Assembly (NCBI GenBank): GCA_913009825.1
Contig: CAJVYQ010000014.1
Coordinates: 1 to 64,000 of the forward strand
DNA from: an uncultured Deferribacteres bacterium
Lineage (GTDB): Bacteria; Zhuqueibacterota; JdFR-76; DREG01
Direction of reading: 5' to 3'
Length of the DNA: 64,000 nucleotides
Part shown: positions 36,929-45,814 of the stretch, piece after piece
Position numbering within the stretch: position 1 is the stretch's first letter
Layout: every line of letters begins with the position of its first letter
Notes under the pieces: model-generated
The model's database searches: none
What the model saw: only the letters and a program-made list of their open reading frames with translations
Told to the model about the DNA's origin: nothing
Program-made: the position numbers and the translations under genes

Positions 36929-37531
36929 TTACTCCTGTCGAAACATAGTTCTAAAAACCAGGCTCGGGATTAAATCTTCGTACGAGCTGCATTTCTCAAT
37001 AATAAAATTGATGATACGAAAAGAGACACTTCTATCCGCGCGAATTTCAATTCGATTCGTCAGCTTTGCAATCCGGAATTTCTCCTGCACATAGCGGTCC
37101 AATTGATCGTTGATCAACTTTACAGCCGGCAGATTCATAAACTCACTTTTACCCAATGTGACATATTCCGTTGGTAAAACATCTTCCCGCTGGTAAGTTT
37201 TGGCAAACTTTTTAGCATCTTTGTATGCAACGGCCCCGGCTTTTTCCATATCATAATTTTCGAACGGAAGCAACACAGAAACTTGCAATCCCATTTCCGG
37301 TTTTTCTTTATTCACCGGCATGATTTCGATCATCATTGTCTCCAGTTTTTCGTTCTGGTTAACCTTTGCAGTCCCTGCCGCCTCAGGTAAGTTCAACTCC
37401 AAAGTGGATTGCCCTACTTTGGGCGGAACGGGAGAATAAGTCAACAAAAAAAAGATCAACAGAAGAAAAATAATGTCGATAAAAGTCGGTAATTCAAAAT
37501 CTTTTCTTGCTTCGATCCTACGGAAAGCCAT
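36929..37531 (-). CDS. ExbD/TolR-family protein, copy 1
   Basis: A 200-aa single-helix protein with the conserved membrane Asp19 (LPTFIDIIFLLLIFFLL) and a periplasmic domain. It differs strongly from copy 2 outside the helix, so this is a heterologous ExbD pair and not a recent duplication. It lies 21 bp after the exbB-like gene. Confidence 0.88.
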   Translation of the reverse strand: MAFRRIEARKDFELPTFIDIIFLLLIFFLLTYSPVPPKVGQSTLELNLPEAAGTAKVNQNEKLETMMIEIMPVNKEKPEMGLQVSVLLPFENYDMEKAGAVAYKDAKKFAKTYQREDVLPTEYVTLGKSEFMNLPAVKLINDQLDRYVQEKFRIAKLTNRIEIRADRSVSFRIINFIIEKCSSYEDLIPSLVFRTMFRQE

Positions 37532-37552
37532 ATTTACCTCTAAAAAGTCATT

Positions 37553-38932
37553 TTACAACTTTTCCGACACATCCACGTAAATTTGTTCCCATTTACTATA
37601 GATCCAGTCCAGTTTATTTTTGAACAAGTAATAAAACATAACTAAAATAATACCAACACTTAAACCGAAAATAGTTGTCCAGAGAGCTTCATTGATTCCG
37701 CCGGCCAGCTCGGAAATTTTGGCGGCAGTATCCACAATACCTCGCTCACTCTGTGCGGCCAATCTTTGAAAAGCCATAGAAATTCCGGTTACAGTACCAA
37801 ATAAGCCGATCAGAGGAGCGGTAGCCGATAAATTCCAGAGCCATTCGATCTTGGTTTTACCTTTCAGTTGTTCCAATTCCATCAAAGCCCGGTTTTCTAT
37901 CGCCCGGTCAACTTCTTCAGAAGCTTCCATAAATTTGAATCCGTTGGTTTCATGATTGGACAAACCGGCGCCGATGATTCGCCCCGTGGGATATTTCCGG
38001 AATTCTTTGATATCGTCTTCCAATTGTTTGATCTTCTTTTGTCCCACGTCCCGCCAGAAAGTTGCAGATTCAATACGCAATTTATCGATATCGATGCTTT
38101 TATCACCTTCCATTCTGGGGGTTTTTTCAAACAATTTTTCCACCGATTCAATCACTTTCTGCCACCGGATAATGATTCCCCCCTCGCCAAAAAATTTACT
38201 ATCTTTTCTCTGTTGAAATTGGGCTTCATAATTCAATGGGGTAATTATCGACTTTAAATTCCATGGGGTAAATGGAAATATTTTGCTCAAAGTGAGATGG
38301 AAAAAATTATAACTAATTGTGAGAATTCCAAACAGAAGAAACCACCAGATAGCGTGGAATGCCATTTTCCCCAGGAAGGTTGACTTATCAAACACTTTAC
38401 CGTAACCAAGTAGCGTGAGAGGAAACCGGCCGCTTACCGGCAGATACCAAAGCCAGGAAGTCTGTTCATCCTGATCGATGGTTGAACTGAGATTTACCTG
38501 TCTCCCCGGTTGCTGCCAGGCAACCTGAGATTGGTAGATTTGGTTGTTTTCATCAACAGCCTGAACACGAAAAAAATACTTTTTGCCTACTTTAAGCCCC
38601 TCGATTTTACAGGAATCAAGTTGACCTACCCGAATTGTACTTGCCTGGGCAAAAGTGCTGTCCCCTTCTGTGTACATCACTTCGTAATTTTTCAGTTTGT
38701 TCAGATCCGTGTCAATATACTTTCCGTCCTGCATCTCTAAAACCCGCCAGGATAATATAAAATCTACAGTTTTGGGAATACCCAGAAAATTTTTATAAAC
38801 TGTTCTGTCGATACTATCGATCTGAATATTGAATTTTTGCTGTGCATTTACAGAAAACACAAAGCTTATGATCGATAAAAACAAAACTGTTAAGGGTAAC
38901 AACCCCTTCATAAAACTTGCATTGCGATTCAT
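37553..38932 (-). CDS. ExbB/TolQ/MotA-family proton channel with signal peptide and FN3 domain
   Basis: A 459-aa protein of unusual build. It starts with a cleavable signal (ending FSVNAQ), followed by a fibronectin type III domain (about 33-145, with KKYFFRVQAVDENN), a membrane helix near 192-215, a long cytoplasmic helical region, and the MotA/TolQ/ExbB core near 345-445 (APLIGLFGTVTGISMAF and INEALWTTIFGLSVGI). Normal ExbB lacks the FN3 and signal. The FN3 part would sit in the periplasm and could sense or bind the secreted partner proteins encoded in the same operon. Confidence 0.87.
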   Translation of the reverse strand: MNRNASFMKGLLPLTVLFLSIISFVFSVNAQQKFNIQIDSIDRTVYKNFLGIPKTVDFILSWRVLEMQDGKYIDTDLNKLKNYEVMYTEGDSTFAQASTIRVGQLDSCKIEGLKVGKKYFFRVQAVDENNQIYQSQVAWQQPGRQVNLSSTIDQDEQTSWLWYLPVSGRFPLTLLGYGKVFDKSTFLGKMAFHAIWWFLLFGILTISYNFFHLTLSKIFPFTPWNLKSIITPLNYEAQFQQRKDSKFFGEGGIIIRWQKVIESVEKLFEKTPRMEGDKSIDIDKLRIESATFWRDVGQKKIKQLEDDIKEFRKYPTGRIIGAGLSNHETNGFKFMEASEEVDRAIENRALMELEQLKGKTKIEWLWNLSATAPLIGLFGTVTGISMAFQRLAAQSERGIVDTAAKISELAGGINEALWTTIFGLSVGIILVMFYYLFKNKLDWIYSKWEQIYVDVSEKL

Positions 38933-38943
38933 AAGTCATTCTC

Positions 38944-40893
38944 CTATCTTAAATTGGCAATGAGAGATGATCCTGAAACAAAACCCTGATGTAAAGTATT
39001 CAGATAATTTTCAAATATCCTGTCTATTTTTTGCATATTATTATCATTGTTTTCGATGGTTGCAATAATCTCTTCAAACCGGCCGCTATCCTGTAGATAG
39101 TGATTCATGTCGGAAAGCGGATAAAAGCGTTGAATTTCCCCGAATTCCAACAAATTTTGCTCTGTCAACCCGGCTTGTTTTTGCTCTGCTAATTTCACGC
39201 CGGCGTATGCCAACAGGAATTGTGCATCATCCAAAATCAGATGGTCGCGAAATGGAGTTACATAAATGTTCTCAGGAATTCCGGCTGAACCGGTATCGAC
39301 GATTTTTTGAAACAGGTCCCCGGCTTCCTGGAATTTACCATCCTCAAGCCGGAGAAGCCCTAACAAAAAATCACCCAACGGATATCCCGAAACAGAATTC
39401 AGAGATGCCATGGTTTTCTGTTTATCATTTAAAAAATAGTAGGCCCAACTTCTGAAAGCAGCGACAATTTTATCCTCGTCTTTGCGGGTTTTGTGATTCG
39501 TCCAAATCACATCTTTGGTTGTGTAGCGAATAATATCTTCATATTTCTTCTCCAGAAACAAGCCTTGCAGAAAATTTAAATAGGAGAGATGATTCCTGTC
39601 GGCATCAATTTCTCCTTTGGCAGACCCGGATTCCGGAACCCGGCGATAATATTTTGCCGCAGCTTTCAAACCGGCAAATTTATCCCGGGCAGAAAATACT
39701 TCAAGGTCGCCGAGACGCAGCATGGCAGATTCAGGGTAACCCAAACGGTTCGGATTTTTGGCGGAAATTGCCCGGGTTAAATCTTCTTTGGCCAGCAGGT
39801 ATTGTTTGTCGTCCATTTTTTGCAGGCCTCTTTTATACCAGCGTTCGCACGTGAAGGGAGTATAGCTGAAATCCATGGAGAATCGTTCTGCCATATTCCC
39901 CAGCAGATTTTGATTAGGCAGATAGGCCCAATCCAATTTAGGTAAAACCTGGTTAGCCGAAGTAAAAAATGCATTATTGGGCAAATCCAGGTTGATGCCA
40001 AAAGTGTAACTTTCTCTCGAATTCAAACCGAAGCGAAGTTTGACCGGTAGATTTGCCACAATTGAACTGAGATCATATTCTACGCCGGCAAACCAGTCCG
40101 GCGTTCGTTTGCCGGGAGGAACTGCCATGAAATCAAAAGAAAATAAAAAGGAATCGAGAATTTTTTGCCCGGTTTCCGGCAGCAAAGCCAGCCCCAAACG
40201 GACAGAATGAGGGATTTGATCCGCGCCACCCTGAGCAAAGTGAAAATCAGGTGAATTTATATTTTGTAAATTTGCCGCCAAAACCAGCCAGGTAACCGGC
40301 GGTTGATATTTGATACCGACATCGATAGCCGCCGTATTTGCCTTCTGATCGAACATTTTATGTGTAAGCAGTTTGTAATTCACTCCCAAACCAAACCGGT
40401 GATTTCTCAACGTAAACGCCCGGGTTACCGTAAAAAACAAGGCGGTTTGTGCATCCGAAAAAGATTCCCCGGATGTTTGATTGAAACGGTCGCGCATTTC
40501 AAATCCGTCGCTGGTAAGCCCCAGGTAACCTAAACCCAAATTCCATTTTTTCATTTCGCCGCCGAAGCCGCTGTTCACATCCGCCGAAACCAAAAGCTCC
40601 AACGGCAGCGCTACTGCGGCAAAATTGTAATTGGTGGATTCATACATTTTGGAATACATCAAACTTAAACTCAGACCATCGCGAACCAGATCATAAAGTC
40701 CACCCGGATTCCAATAAACCGCATTCGCATTATCCGTGACTGCCGTAAACGCACGTCCCATGCCCAGCGCTCTGGCGTTCACCCCATAACGCAAAAACTC
40801 ACCCGGTTGTCCGGCATCTTGCTGGGCAATAGCAAGATTACTGCAGAATAGTAAAATCAACAAAAGCAAAATTCGATTAAAAGACTTTTTCAT
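38944..40893 (-). CDS. PorV/UPF0164-like outer-membrane barrel with TPR C-terminus
   Basis: A 649-aa protein with signal peptide (cleaved after AIA). The first ~340 residues have the PorV/UPF0164 pattern (FLRYGVNARALGMGRAFTAVTDNANAVYWNPGGL) of a 14-stranded barrel of the FadL type that helps type IX-like secretion. Residues 340-649 are helical with TPR-like repeats. It starts 11 bp upstream of the ExbB-FN3 gene. It is the likely outer-membrane partner of the motor genes. Confidence 0.82.
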   Translation of the reverse strand: MKKSFNRILLLLILLFCSNLAIAQQDAGQPGEFLRYGVNARALGMGRAFTAVTDNANAVYWNPGGLYDLVRDGLSLSLMYSKMYESTNYNFAAVALPLELLVSADVNSGFGGEMKKWNLGLGYLGLTSDGFEMRDRFNQTSGESFSDAQTALFFTVTRAFTLRNHRFGLGVNYKLLTHKMFDQKANTAAIDVGIKYQPPVTWLVLAANLQNINSPDFHFAQGGADQIPHSVRLGLALLPETGQKILDSFLFSFDFMAVPPGKRTPDWFAGVEYDLSSIVANLPVKLRFGLNSRESYTFGINLDLPNNAFFTSANQVLPKLDWAYLPNQNLLGNMAERFSMDFSYTPFTCERWYKRGLQKMDDKQYLLAKEDLTRAISAKNPNRLGYPESAMLRLGDLEVFSARDKFAGLKAAAKYYRRVPESGSAKGEIDADRNHLSYLNFLQGLFLEKKYEDIIRYTTKDVIWTNHKTRKDEDKIVAAFRSWAYYFLNDKQKTMASLNSVSGYPLGDFLLGLLRLEDGKFQEAGDLFQKIVDTGSAGIPENIYVTPFRDHLILDDAQFLLAYAGVKLAEQKQAGLTEQNLLEFGEIQRFYPLSDMNHYLQDSGRFEEIIATIENNDNNMQKIDRIFENYLNTLHQGFVSGSSLIANLR

Positions 40894-40928
40894 TGCTTTC
40901 CCAAATTTATGAACAGGAAAATAAATTC

Positions 40929-43900
40929 TTATTTCAGTACCGCTATTTTTCGCATCATGGTTTTAGATGCCGTTTTGACCACGCAGAGATAACCGCCATT
41001 GGCAACAATCTCATCTTTTCCGTTTCGGCCATTCCATCCAATTTCGTTGTAACGTTCTCCGGTTTGAACCGTTTTTCGCCATACATGATTGCCGAAAAGA
41101 TCATAAATATTGATTTCGAAATCCTGCAAATCCAGGTTTTTCACTACAATAACCGTCGATTCAACGAGAGGATTGAACGGATTGGGATGATTCGTCAGAA
41201 ACTCTGCCGGATCATAGTCGGCAATGATGGTGGCGGAAACGGGATTGCTGCTGTTCTCGGCCTGATCAACTGCACGGACAAACACATTTTTGGGGCCGTT
41301 GTTTTCCGATAATTCAAAGTCGACTTCACTTTGATATGTGCCGGATTGCAGCGAAGAGATATCCACGGTCGAAAACGTAGTAAACAATGAATCTTCCGAG
41401 AGCTGAATCTGTTTCAGGAGTCCGGTATCGCTTACGTTCAGATGAATCTTAACATTCCGGTTGTTTGAATATTTTAGATCTCCCTCCGGGGAAGTCGCAA
41501 CAATTTTAACACCGGCGATGAGCGGTTTAATTTTATCAATTGTGATTTGTGTCGAATCAATTTCAAACTGTCCGGCGGAATTTCGCACCGCAATATACAG
41601 TTTTTTGATCTCAAAATCAGAATATAGAGTAAAAGTATATTCGGTTTCAAAGATTTCTCCCGGAATTACATTTTCCCAATTATCGAAGCTGCCTTTATTT
41701 TCCGAAAAGGCTAACTCCTGGAAAACACCGGAAATGGTAGTTATTTTCAAGCCGACTTTTTCCGCGTTGCTGAACAGGGTATCCGCCGTGTCGGACAGAT
41801 CGAATAGTTGCGGTCTGATTTCAAGTTTCTCTGTCAGAATAATCTCATCCGTTAGAACGACACTTTTATTCAGAGCGCTGTCTTCAACAACTCCCCAGCA
41901 TTGAATATTATTATTGGTGAGAAAATTGCGCTCAACCTGGTAATAGGCTGTGGGTTTTCCGGCTACCATTTTTATTTGATCCGTGCCGAACTGAAAAGTC
42001 TGTTTGTTGACCGTCAGGTTGGCATCCTGAGCCAGGATTAAACGAAACAATTTACCCGGCAGCGCATCCGTCGCGTCCAGGGTAACTTCAATGGTTAAAT
42101 CGTCGGTGAGAACAGAATCAACCACACCGGGTTGTGTTTGGTCGGACAAAATAAATTGGTTTAAAACGGGGGCGCCGGTGTCCAGAATCATTGCATCGGT
42201 ATAAATTTGCGAGCTCCAGTTGCCGGCAGAATCCCGCACCGTTGCAAAAACCGTTTTTTTCTGATTATCCCCGGTGGCAAATTGGTATGGTTGAGTGAGG
42301 GCGGCAAGAGCGGTAAATTGTGAATCGGCGCCAACTTCCCAAATCAGGCTATGAGTAATCATTTCATCGGGCGATAAAAATGCAACCTTAATTTGGCTTC
42401 CATTACTAAATTCATAAAGCGTATCTCCGGATGTTTGAATCTGAAACAGAGAAATTCCGGCTAGTGAAGGTTTGGTTTTATCGATTCGAATAGCGGCGTG
42501 AATCACACGGCTTGTATCGCTCAAATTAGGCCCGATCAATTTGAGCCATAAACCGGCGCTTCCTTCCGCATCCGTAAAATCATAATTGAAGGATAACGTG
42601 GAATCATTGATTACCGTCCAATTCTGAATAGTTGCCAAATGACCGGAAAACGCAGCATCCCGGGCAACCATAATCTGCTTCAACACCCCATCAAAAGTTA
42701 ACTGAGCCCGAACCGTATCGCTGTTGCTCCAGCCGGGAAAGGCGACATTTTTCGCATCCGAAGAGGGGGTTAGATCCTGCAATTCGAGGGCAACAGGCTG
42801 AACAATTTTTACTACTTCAATTTCGGCCTGCTTCTTTTCACTCCAGTTTCCCGCCCGGTCACGAACCTGTGAGAAGATGATATGTTTGCCGTACGTATGC
42901 GAGAGGTTCAAATGAAAGCTTCCCGAATAGCTGCTTTTTTCCGGCAAATTAAAAATTTGAGTTTCGCCGGCAGAAAAATTTTCGTCTTCGCTGAAACGGA
43001 TTTCTCCCAGTGCGCCTATCAGAGAGAAAAGTGTATCGTCTCTGGCAGCGACATCGATCACCGCCGAAAATTGGGAGGTAAAAGCGCTCTCAAATTTTAA
43101 GGAATCCAGAACAGGCAGCCTGCGGTCTAAAAAGACATCCCGTTGAAAAGCCGGACTCCAATTACCGGCTTTATCCCGGATTACAACATTGAAGAGAATT
43201 CGACCATCATCCGGTGTCTTCAGCGTGTACGTAGTATCTGCTGAAAATTGGGTATACAAAAGCGAATCCTGTCCGGTTTCCCAAAACACCATTTTCCCCA
43301 ATTCTCCGTCTGATATTTTCATCCTCACCCGAACATTTCTGTTTTGTGTGTAGCTAAAAGTGGTGTCACCCGGCGCCAAAACATGATAGACGGAGAGATC
43401 GTCAATCCCCGGCTCGTTTGTATCTATGATAATATCTGAACTCTGTACATTACTCATGTCGCTCATTTGCGGGCCGAATCCCCGCACAAACAAATGTTTC
43501 AAACCGTCATTCCGACTGAATTTATATTGAAAGCCAATGGTTGTATCACTCTCCGAAGATGAGAAAACATTCCAGGGCCGGTTAAATTCTGCAGTAGAGG
43601 AAAAAGTTTCCTGTTCAGATATCTCAACTTTCAGCAAAACACCCTGGTAAGTAAGTGTCACATTCACAACAGAACTATCCGAATAACCGGCCTCTGCAGC
43701 GAGATACTCATCTGTATTCGGAGACAAGTCCGATAAAGTCAGATTTGTTAACACCACCGTGCCCATCAGCTTGACGCTATCTGCAGCGACAGAACTCAGG
43801 TTGCCCGCTTTATCCCGGATACGCATGGTAGCCACATGGAGTGCCAAAACCTTGGACAAATGCACCGGCAGATCAACATCGAAGCGATTTGTATCGGGCA

Positions 43901-45491
43901 AAACCATCGCAGTTTGCAGCGTATCATCTACATAAAGAAACAGGGAATCCAGCATAAAATCGTCCTGCAAAGAAGCGGAAATAGAAATATCCTGCTGGGT
44001 TGTTACCGAAAATGGGAAGCTTAGATTCTGAATCTGCGGCGAATTTGGATCGTAAGTTATCGCCCTGGAAACCGGCAGACTGTAATTTTCCGCTTTATCG
44101 CTCACTTTGGCATATACAGTTTTTGAATCCGGTGGAAGGCTCAATTCATACTGACCGGATACGGTTCCGGCCTGTGCAGGCAAAGATTTCACATTCCGGG
44201 AAAACGCACTATCCTCCGCTAAAAATACAGAATCTACTCCGGAAGCGTAATTATCTTTAGCAAGATCTTCGATGCCAAAAATATTAAAATCCACCAATCG
44301 CTTCCGGGTCCAGCCGGATTCCGCAGGGTGAGGTACTTCGCCATTTTTATGAAATACCGACACACTGTCCGCCCGGGGAAGATAGGTGTCGATATAGACA
44401 AAAGGCAAATTTTCTGTTTTGGGCATCCACCCGTTCTCAGGATTTTTTGCCGTATCGGCCGACAAAGTATAAAATTCATAGTATCCGTCTTTATCGGCCA
44501 CAAAATTAATTGCGCCGGTCACAGAAAGCAATGGCGAATTAAAAGAGCGTTTTTCGAAAAGGGAATCCTGAATCAGATAAGGCCCCGTTTCATTGGTTTT
44601 GTAATTGAAAAACAGAGAAGCATTGCTAATTCCGCTCCCCAGATATCCATTATGACCCGCTGTCGAGTCTTCTGCTCTGAAAACCACCGGGAAAAAAGCG
44701 CCTCTCAAGATTTTATTTAATTGTGAAACGATGGTAGAAGAGGGAGCATGGGAATCGACAAACAACTGTTTTAATGCCGTGGAATCAGCAGAAGGAGGTT
44801 GAAAATTTCCGTCATAACCGGAAAATGGTGCATCGGGTCGGTGATCGGGAGCCCAGGCGGTATCTCTGGCTGCGATGTAAAATTCATAAGCGCCGTCCCC
44901 AAGAGAATACGGCACCACAAAAAGAATGCTATCCTGCAGCGGTGACTTTTCTACAGCAGAGAAAGTAGAATCCAAATTGATTTTACCCACAAATCGCCAC
45001 GGCTTATTTTCTCCATGCGTGGGACGATAATACAAGTTCACCCGTTTAACGCTTTTAGATGTGACGTCGAACGCAGAGAATGGAATGGCAAAATTATTCC
45101 GGTTGATAAAATTGCCCTGCAGCGTAACAGAAGCCACAGGTTGTTGATCGTCCTGAACCGACGAAACAATATTGGACAAATCACTGCCGGATAAAACGCG
45201 GTAATCATAAGAAACACCGGATTGAAGCCCGTCGACGTCCACAAAAATTTGATTCGGATTACCGGAGCTGGCAATAGTATCCCAAACCATGGCGGAGGTC
45301 TTTTTAAAGAGAAACGTCTTTACTCCCGTAACATTTTCCGAGAAGACCCGGTTACTCCTTCCCATGGTAACAGCCGGTTCCGGAATCAATAAAATAGCAT
45401 CAGCGGCCGATTTTTGTGTGGTTTGTCCGAATAGAAAATTAGTTTCGAGAAAAAGGATCGAGAAGAGTAGAGAGTATTTCCGGAACCGCAT
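40929..45491 (-). CDS. Giant secreted multi-Ig protein with C-terminal FlgD-like sorting domain
   Basis: A 1520-aa secreted protein: signal (cleaved after FLFGQ), many Ig-like/cadherin-like beta domains with repeated DKAGNWS-type ends, and a C-terminal FlgD-like sorting domain (about 1430-1520) with HPNPFNP, YDLFGN and WNGRNGKDEIVANGGYLC. Two copies of a ~300-residue segment are visible (around residues 577 and 880), from LSPNTDEYLAAEAGYSDS and TPSSDAKNVAFPGWSNSD, each ending in a shared DKAGNWS/DSAGNWS block. First gene of the operon that includes the ExbBD genes. Confidence 0.85.
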   Translation of the reverse strand: MRFRKYSLLFSILFLETNFLFGQTTQKSAADAILLIPEPAVTMGRSNRVFSENVTGVKTFLFKKTSAMVWDTIASSGNPNQIFVDVDGLQSGVSYDYRVLSGSDLSNIVSSVQDDQQPVASVTLQGNFINRNNFAIPFSAFDVTSKSVKRVNLYYRPTHGENKPWRFVGKINLDSTFSAVEKSPLQDSILFVVPYSLGDGAYEFYIAARDTAWAPDHRPDAPFSGYDGNFQPPSADSTALKQLFVDSHAPSSTIVSQLNKILRGAFFPVVFRAEDSTAGHNGYLGSGISNASLFFNYKTNETGPYLIQDSLFEKRSFNSPLLSVTGAINFVADKDGYYEFYTLSADTAKNPENGWMPKTENLPFVYIDTYLPRADSVSVFHKNGEVPHPAESGWTRKRLVDFNIFGIEDLAKDNYASGVDSVFLAEDSAFSRNVKSLPAQAGTVSGQYELSLPPDSKTVYAKVSDKAENYSLPVSRAITYDPNSPQIQNLSFPFSVTTQQDISISASLQDDFMLDSLFLYVDDTLQTAMVLPDTNRFDVDLPVHLSKVLALHVATMRIRDKAGNLSSVAADSVKLMGTVVLTNLTLSDLSPNTDEYLAAEAGYSDSSVVNVTLTYQGVLLKVEISEQETFSSTAEFNRPWNVFSSSESDTTIGFQYKFSRNDGLKHLFVRGFGPQMSDMSNVQSSDIIIDTNEPGIDDLSVYHVLAPGDTTFSYTQNRNVRVRMKISDGELGKMVFWETGQDSLLYTQFSADTTYTLKTPDDGRILFNVVIRDKAGNWSPAFQRDVFLDRRLPVLDSLKFESAFTSQFSAVIDVAARDDTLFSLIGALGEIRFSEDENFSAGETQIFNLPEKSSYSGSFHLNLSHTYGKHIIFSQVRDRAGNWSEKKQAEIEVVKIVQPVALELQDLTPSSDAKNVAFPGWSNSDTVRAQLTFDGVLKQIMVARDAAFSGHLATIQNWTVINDSTLSFNYDFTDAEGSAGLWLKLIGPNLSDTSRVIHAAIRIDKTKPSLAGISLFQIQTSGDTLYEFSNGSQIKVAFLSPDEMITHSLIWEVGADSQFTALAALTQPYQFATGDNQKKTVFATVRDSAGNWSSQIYTDAMILDTGAPVLNQFILSDQTQPGVVDSVLTDDLTIEVTLDATDALPGKLFRLILAQDANLTVNKQTFQFGTDQIKMVAGKPTAYYQVERNFLTNNNIQCWGVVEDSALNKSVVLTDEIILTEKLEIRPQLFDLSDTADTLFSNAEKVGLKITTISGVFQELAFSENKGSFDNWENVIPGEIFETEYTFTLYSDFEIKKLYIAVRNSAGQFEIDSTQITIDKIKPLIAGVKIVATSPEGDLKYSNNRNVKIHLNVSDTGLLKQIQLSEDSLFTTFSTVDISSLQSGTYQSEVDFELSENNGPKNVFVRAVDQAENSSNPVSATIIADYDPAEFLTNHPNPFNPLVESTVIVVKNLDLQDFEINIYDLFGNHVWRKTVQTGERYNEIGWNGRNGKDEIVANGGYLCVVKTASKTMMRKIAVLK

Positions 45492-45814
45492 AAAAAAACC
45501 TTTATTTTAGAATAGGAAATTTTTAGATCGACGGATGGATGTTTTGATAAGTTCCGAGCAGACTTTACCGTTTTGTAGTTTTCCCCGTCTTACAGAAAAC
45601 AGAACGGACAGCTTTGATGTACCTGATTCGAGCTATCTGAGACCTATCGCATCCATGCGACCCTCTCTTGAAACCAGGAATAAATGCTGTTATTAAAGGT
45701 AGCTCACGCTAAGTTGTTAAATAAGAATGCCTTCGCCTAAATCCATCCGTATAATAAATCATTTTTTTATAAAAATCAATGATTTTTTTATAAGTTAACA
45801 TCACTTAACATTTC
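45492..45814. other. Intergenic region with a candidate structured leader
   Basis: This 323-bp gap lies upstream of the seven-gene operon and downstream of the 1521-aa protein gene, so it should contain the operon promoter. The stem-loop at 45568-45607 is listed separately. A small palindrome cgcatccatgcg is also present near 45650. I recognise no riboswitch class. Confidence 0.45.
45568..45607 (-). promoter_or_regulatory. Candidate leader stem-loop
   Basis: On the plus strand ccgttttgtagttttc and gaaaacagaacgg pair through a 3-base bulge around a short loop. It lies about 80 bases above the ATG of the operon's first gene on the minus strand, so it could be in the 5' untranslated region. No T-tract follows it, so it is not a standard terminator. 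Confidence 0.35.
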
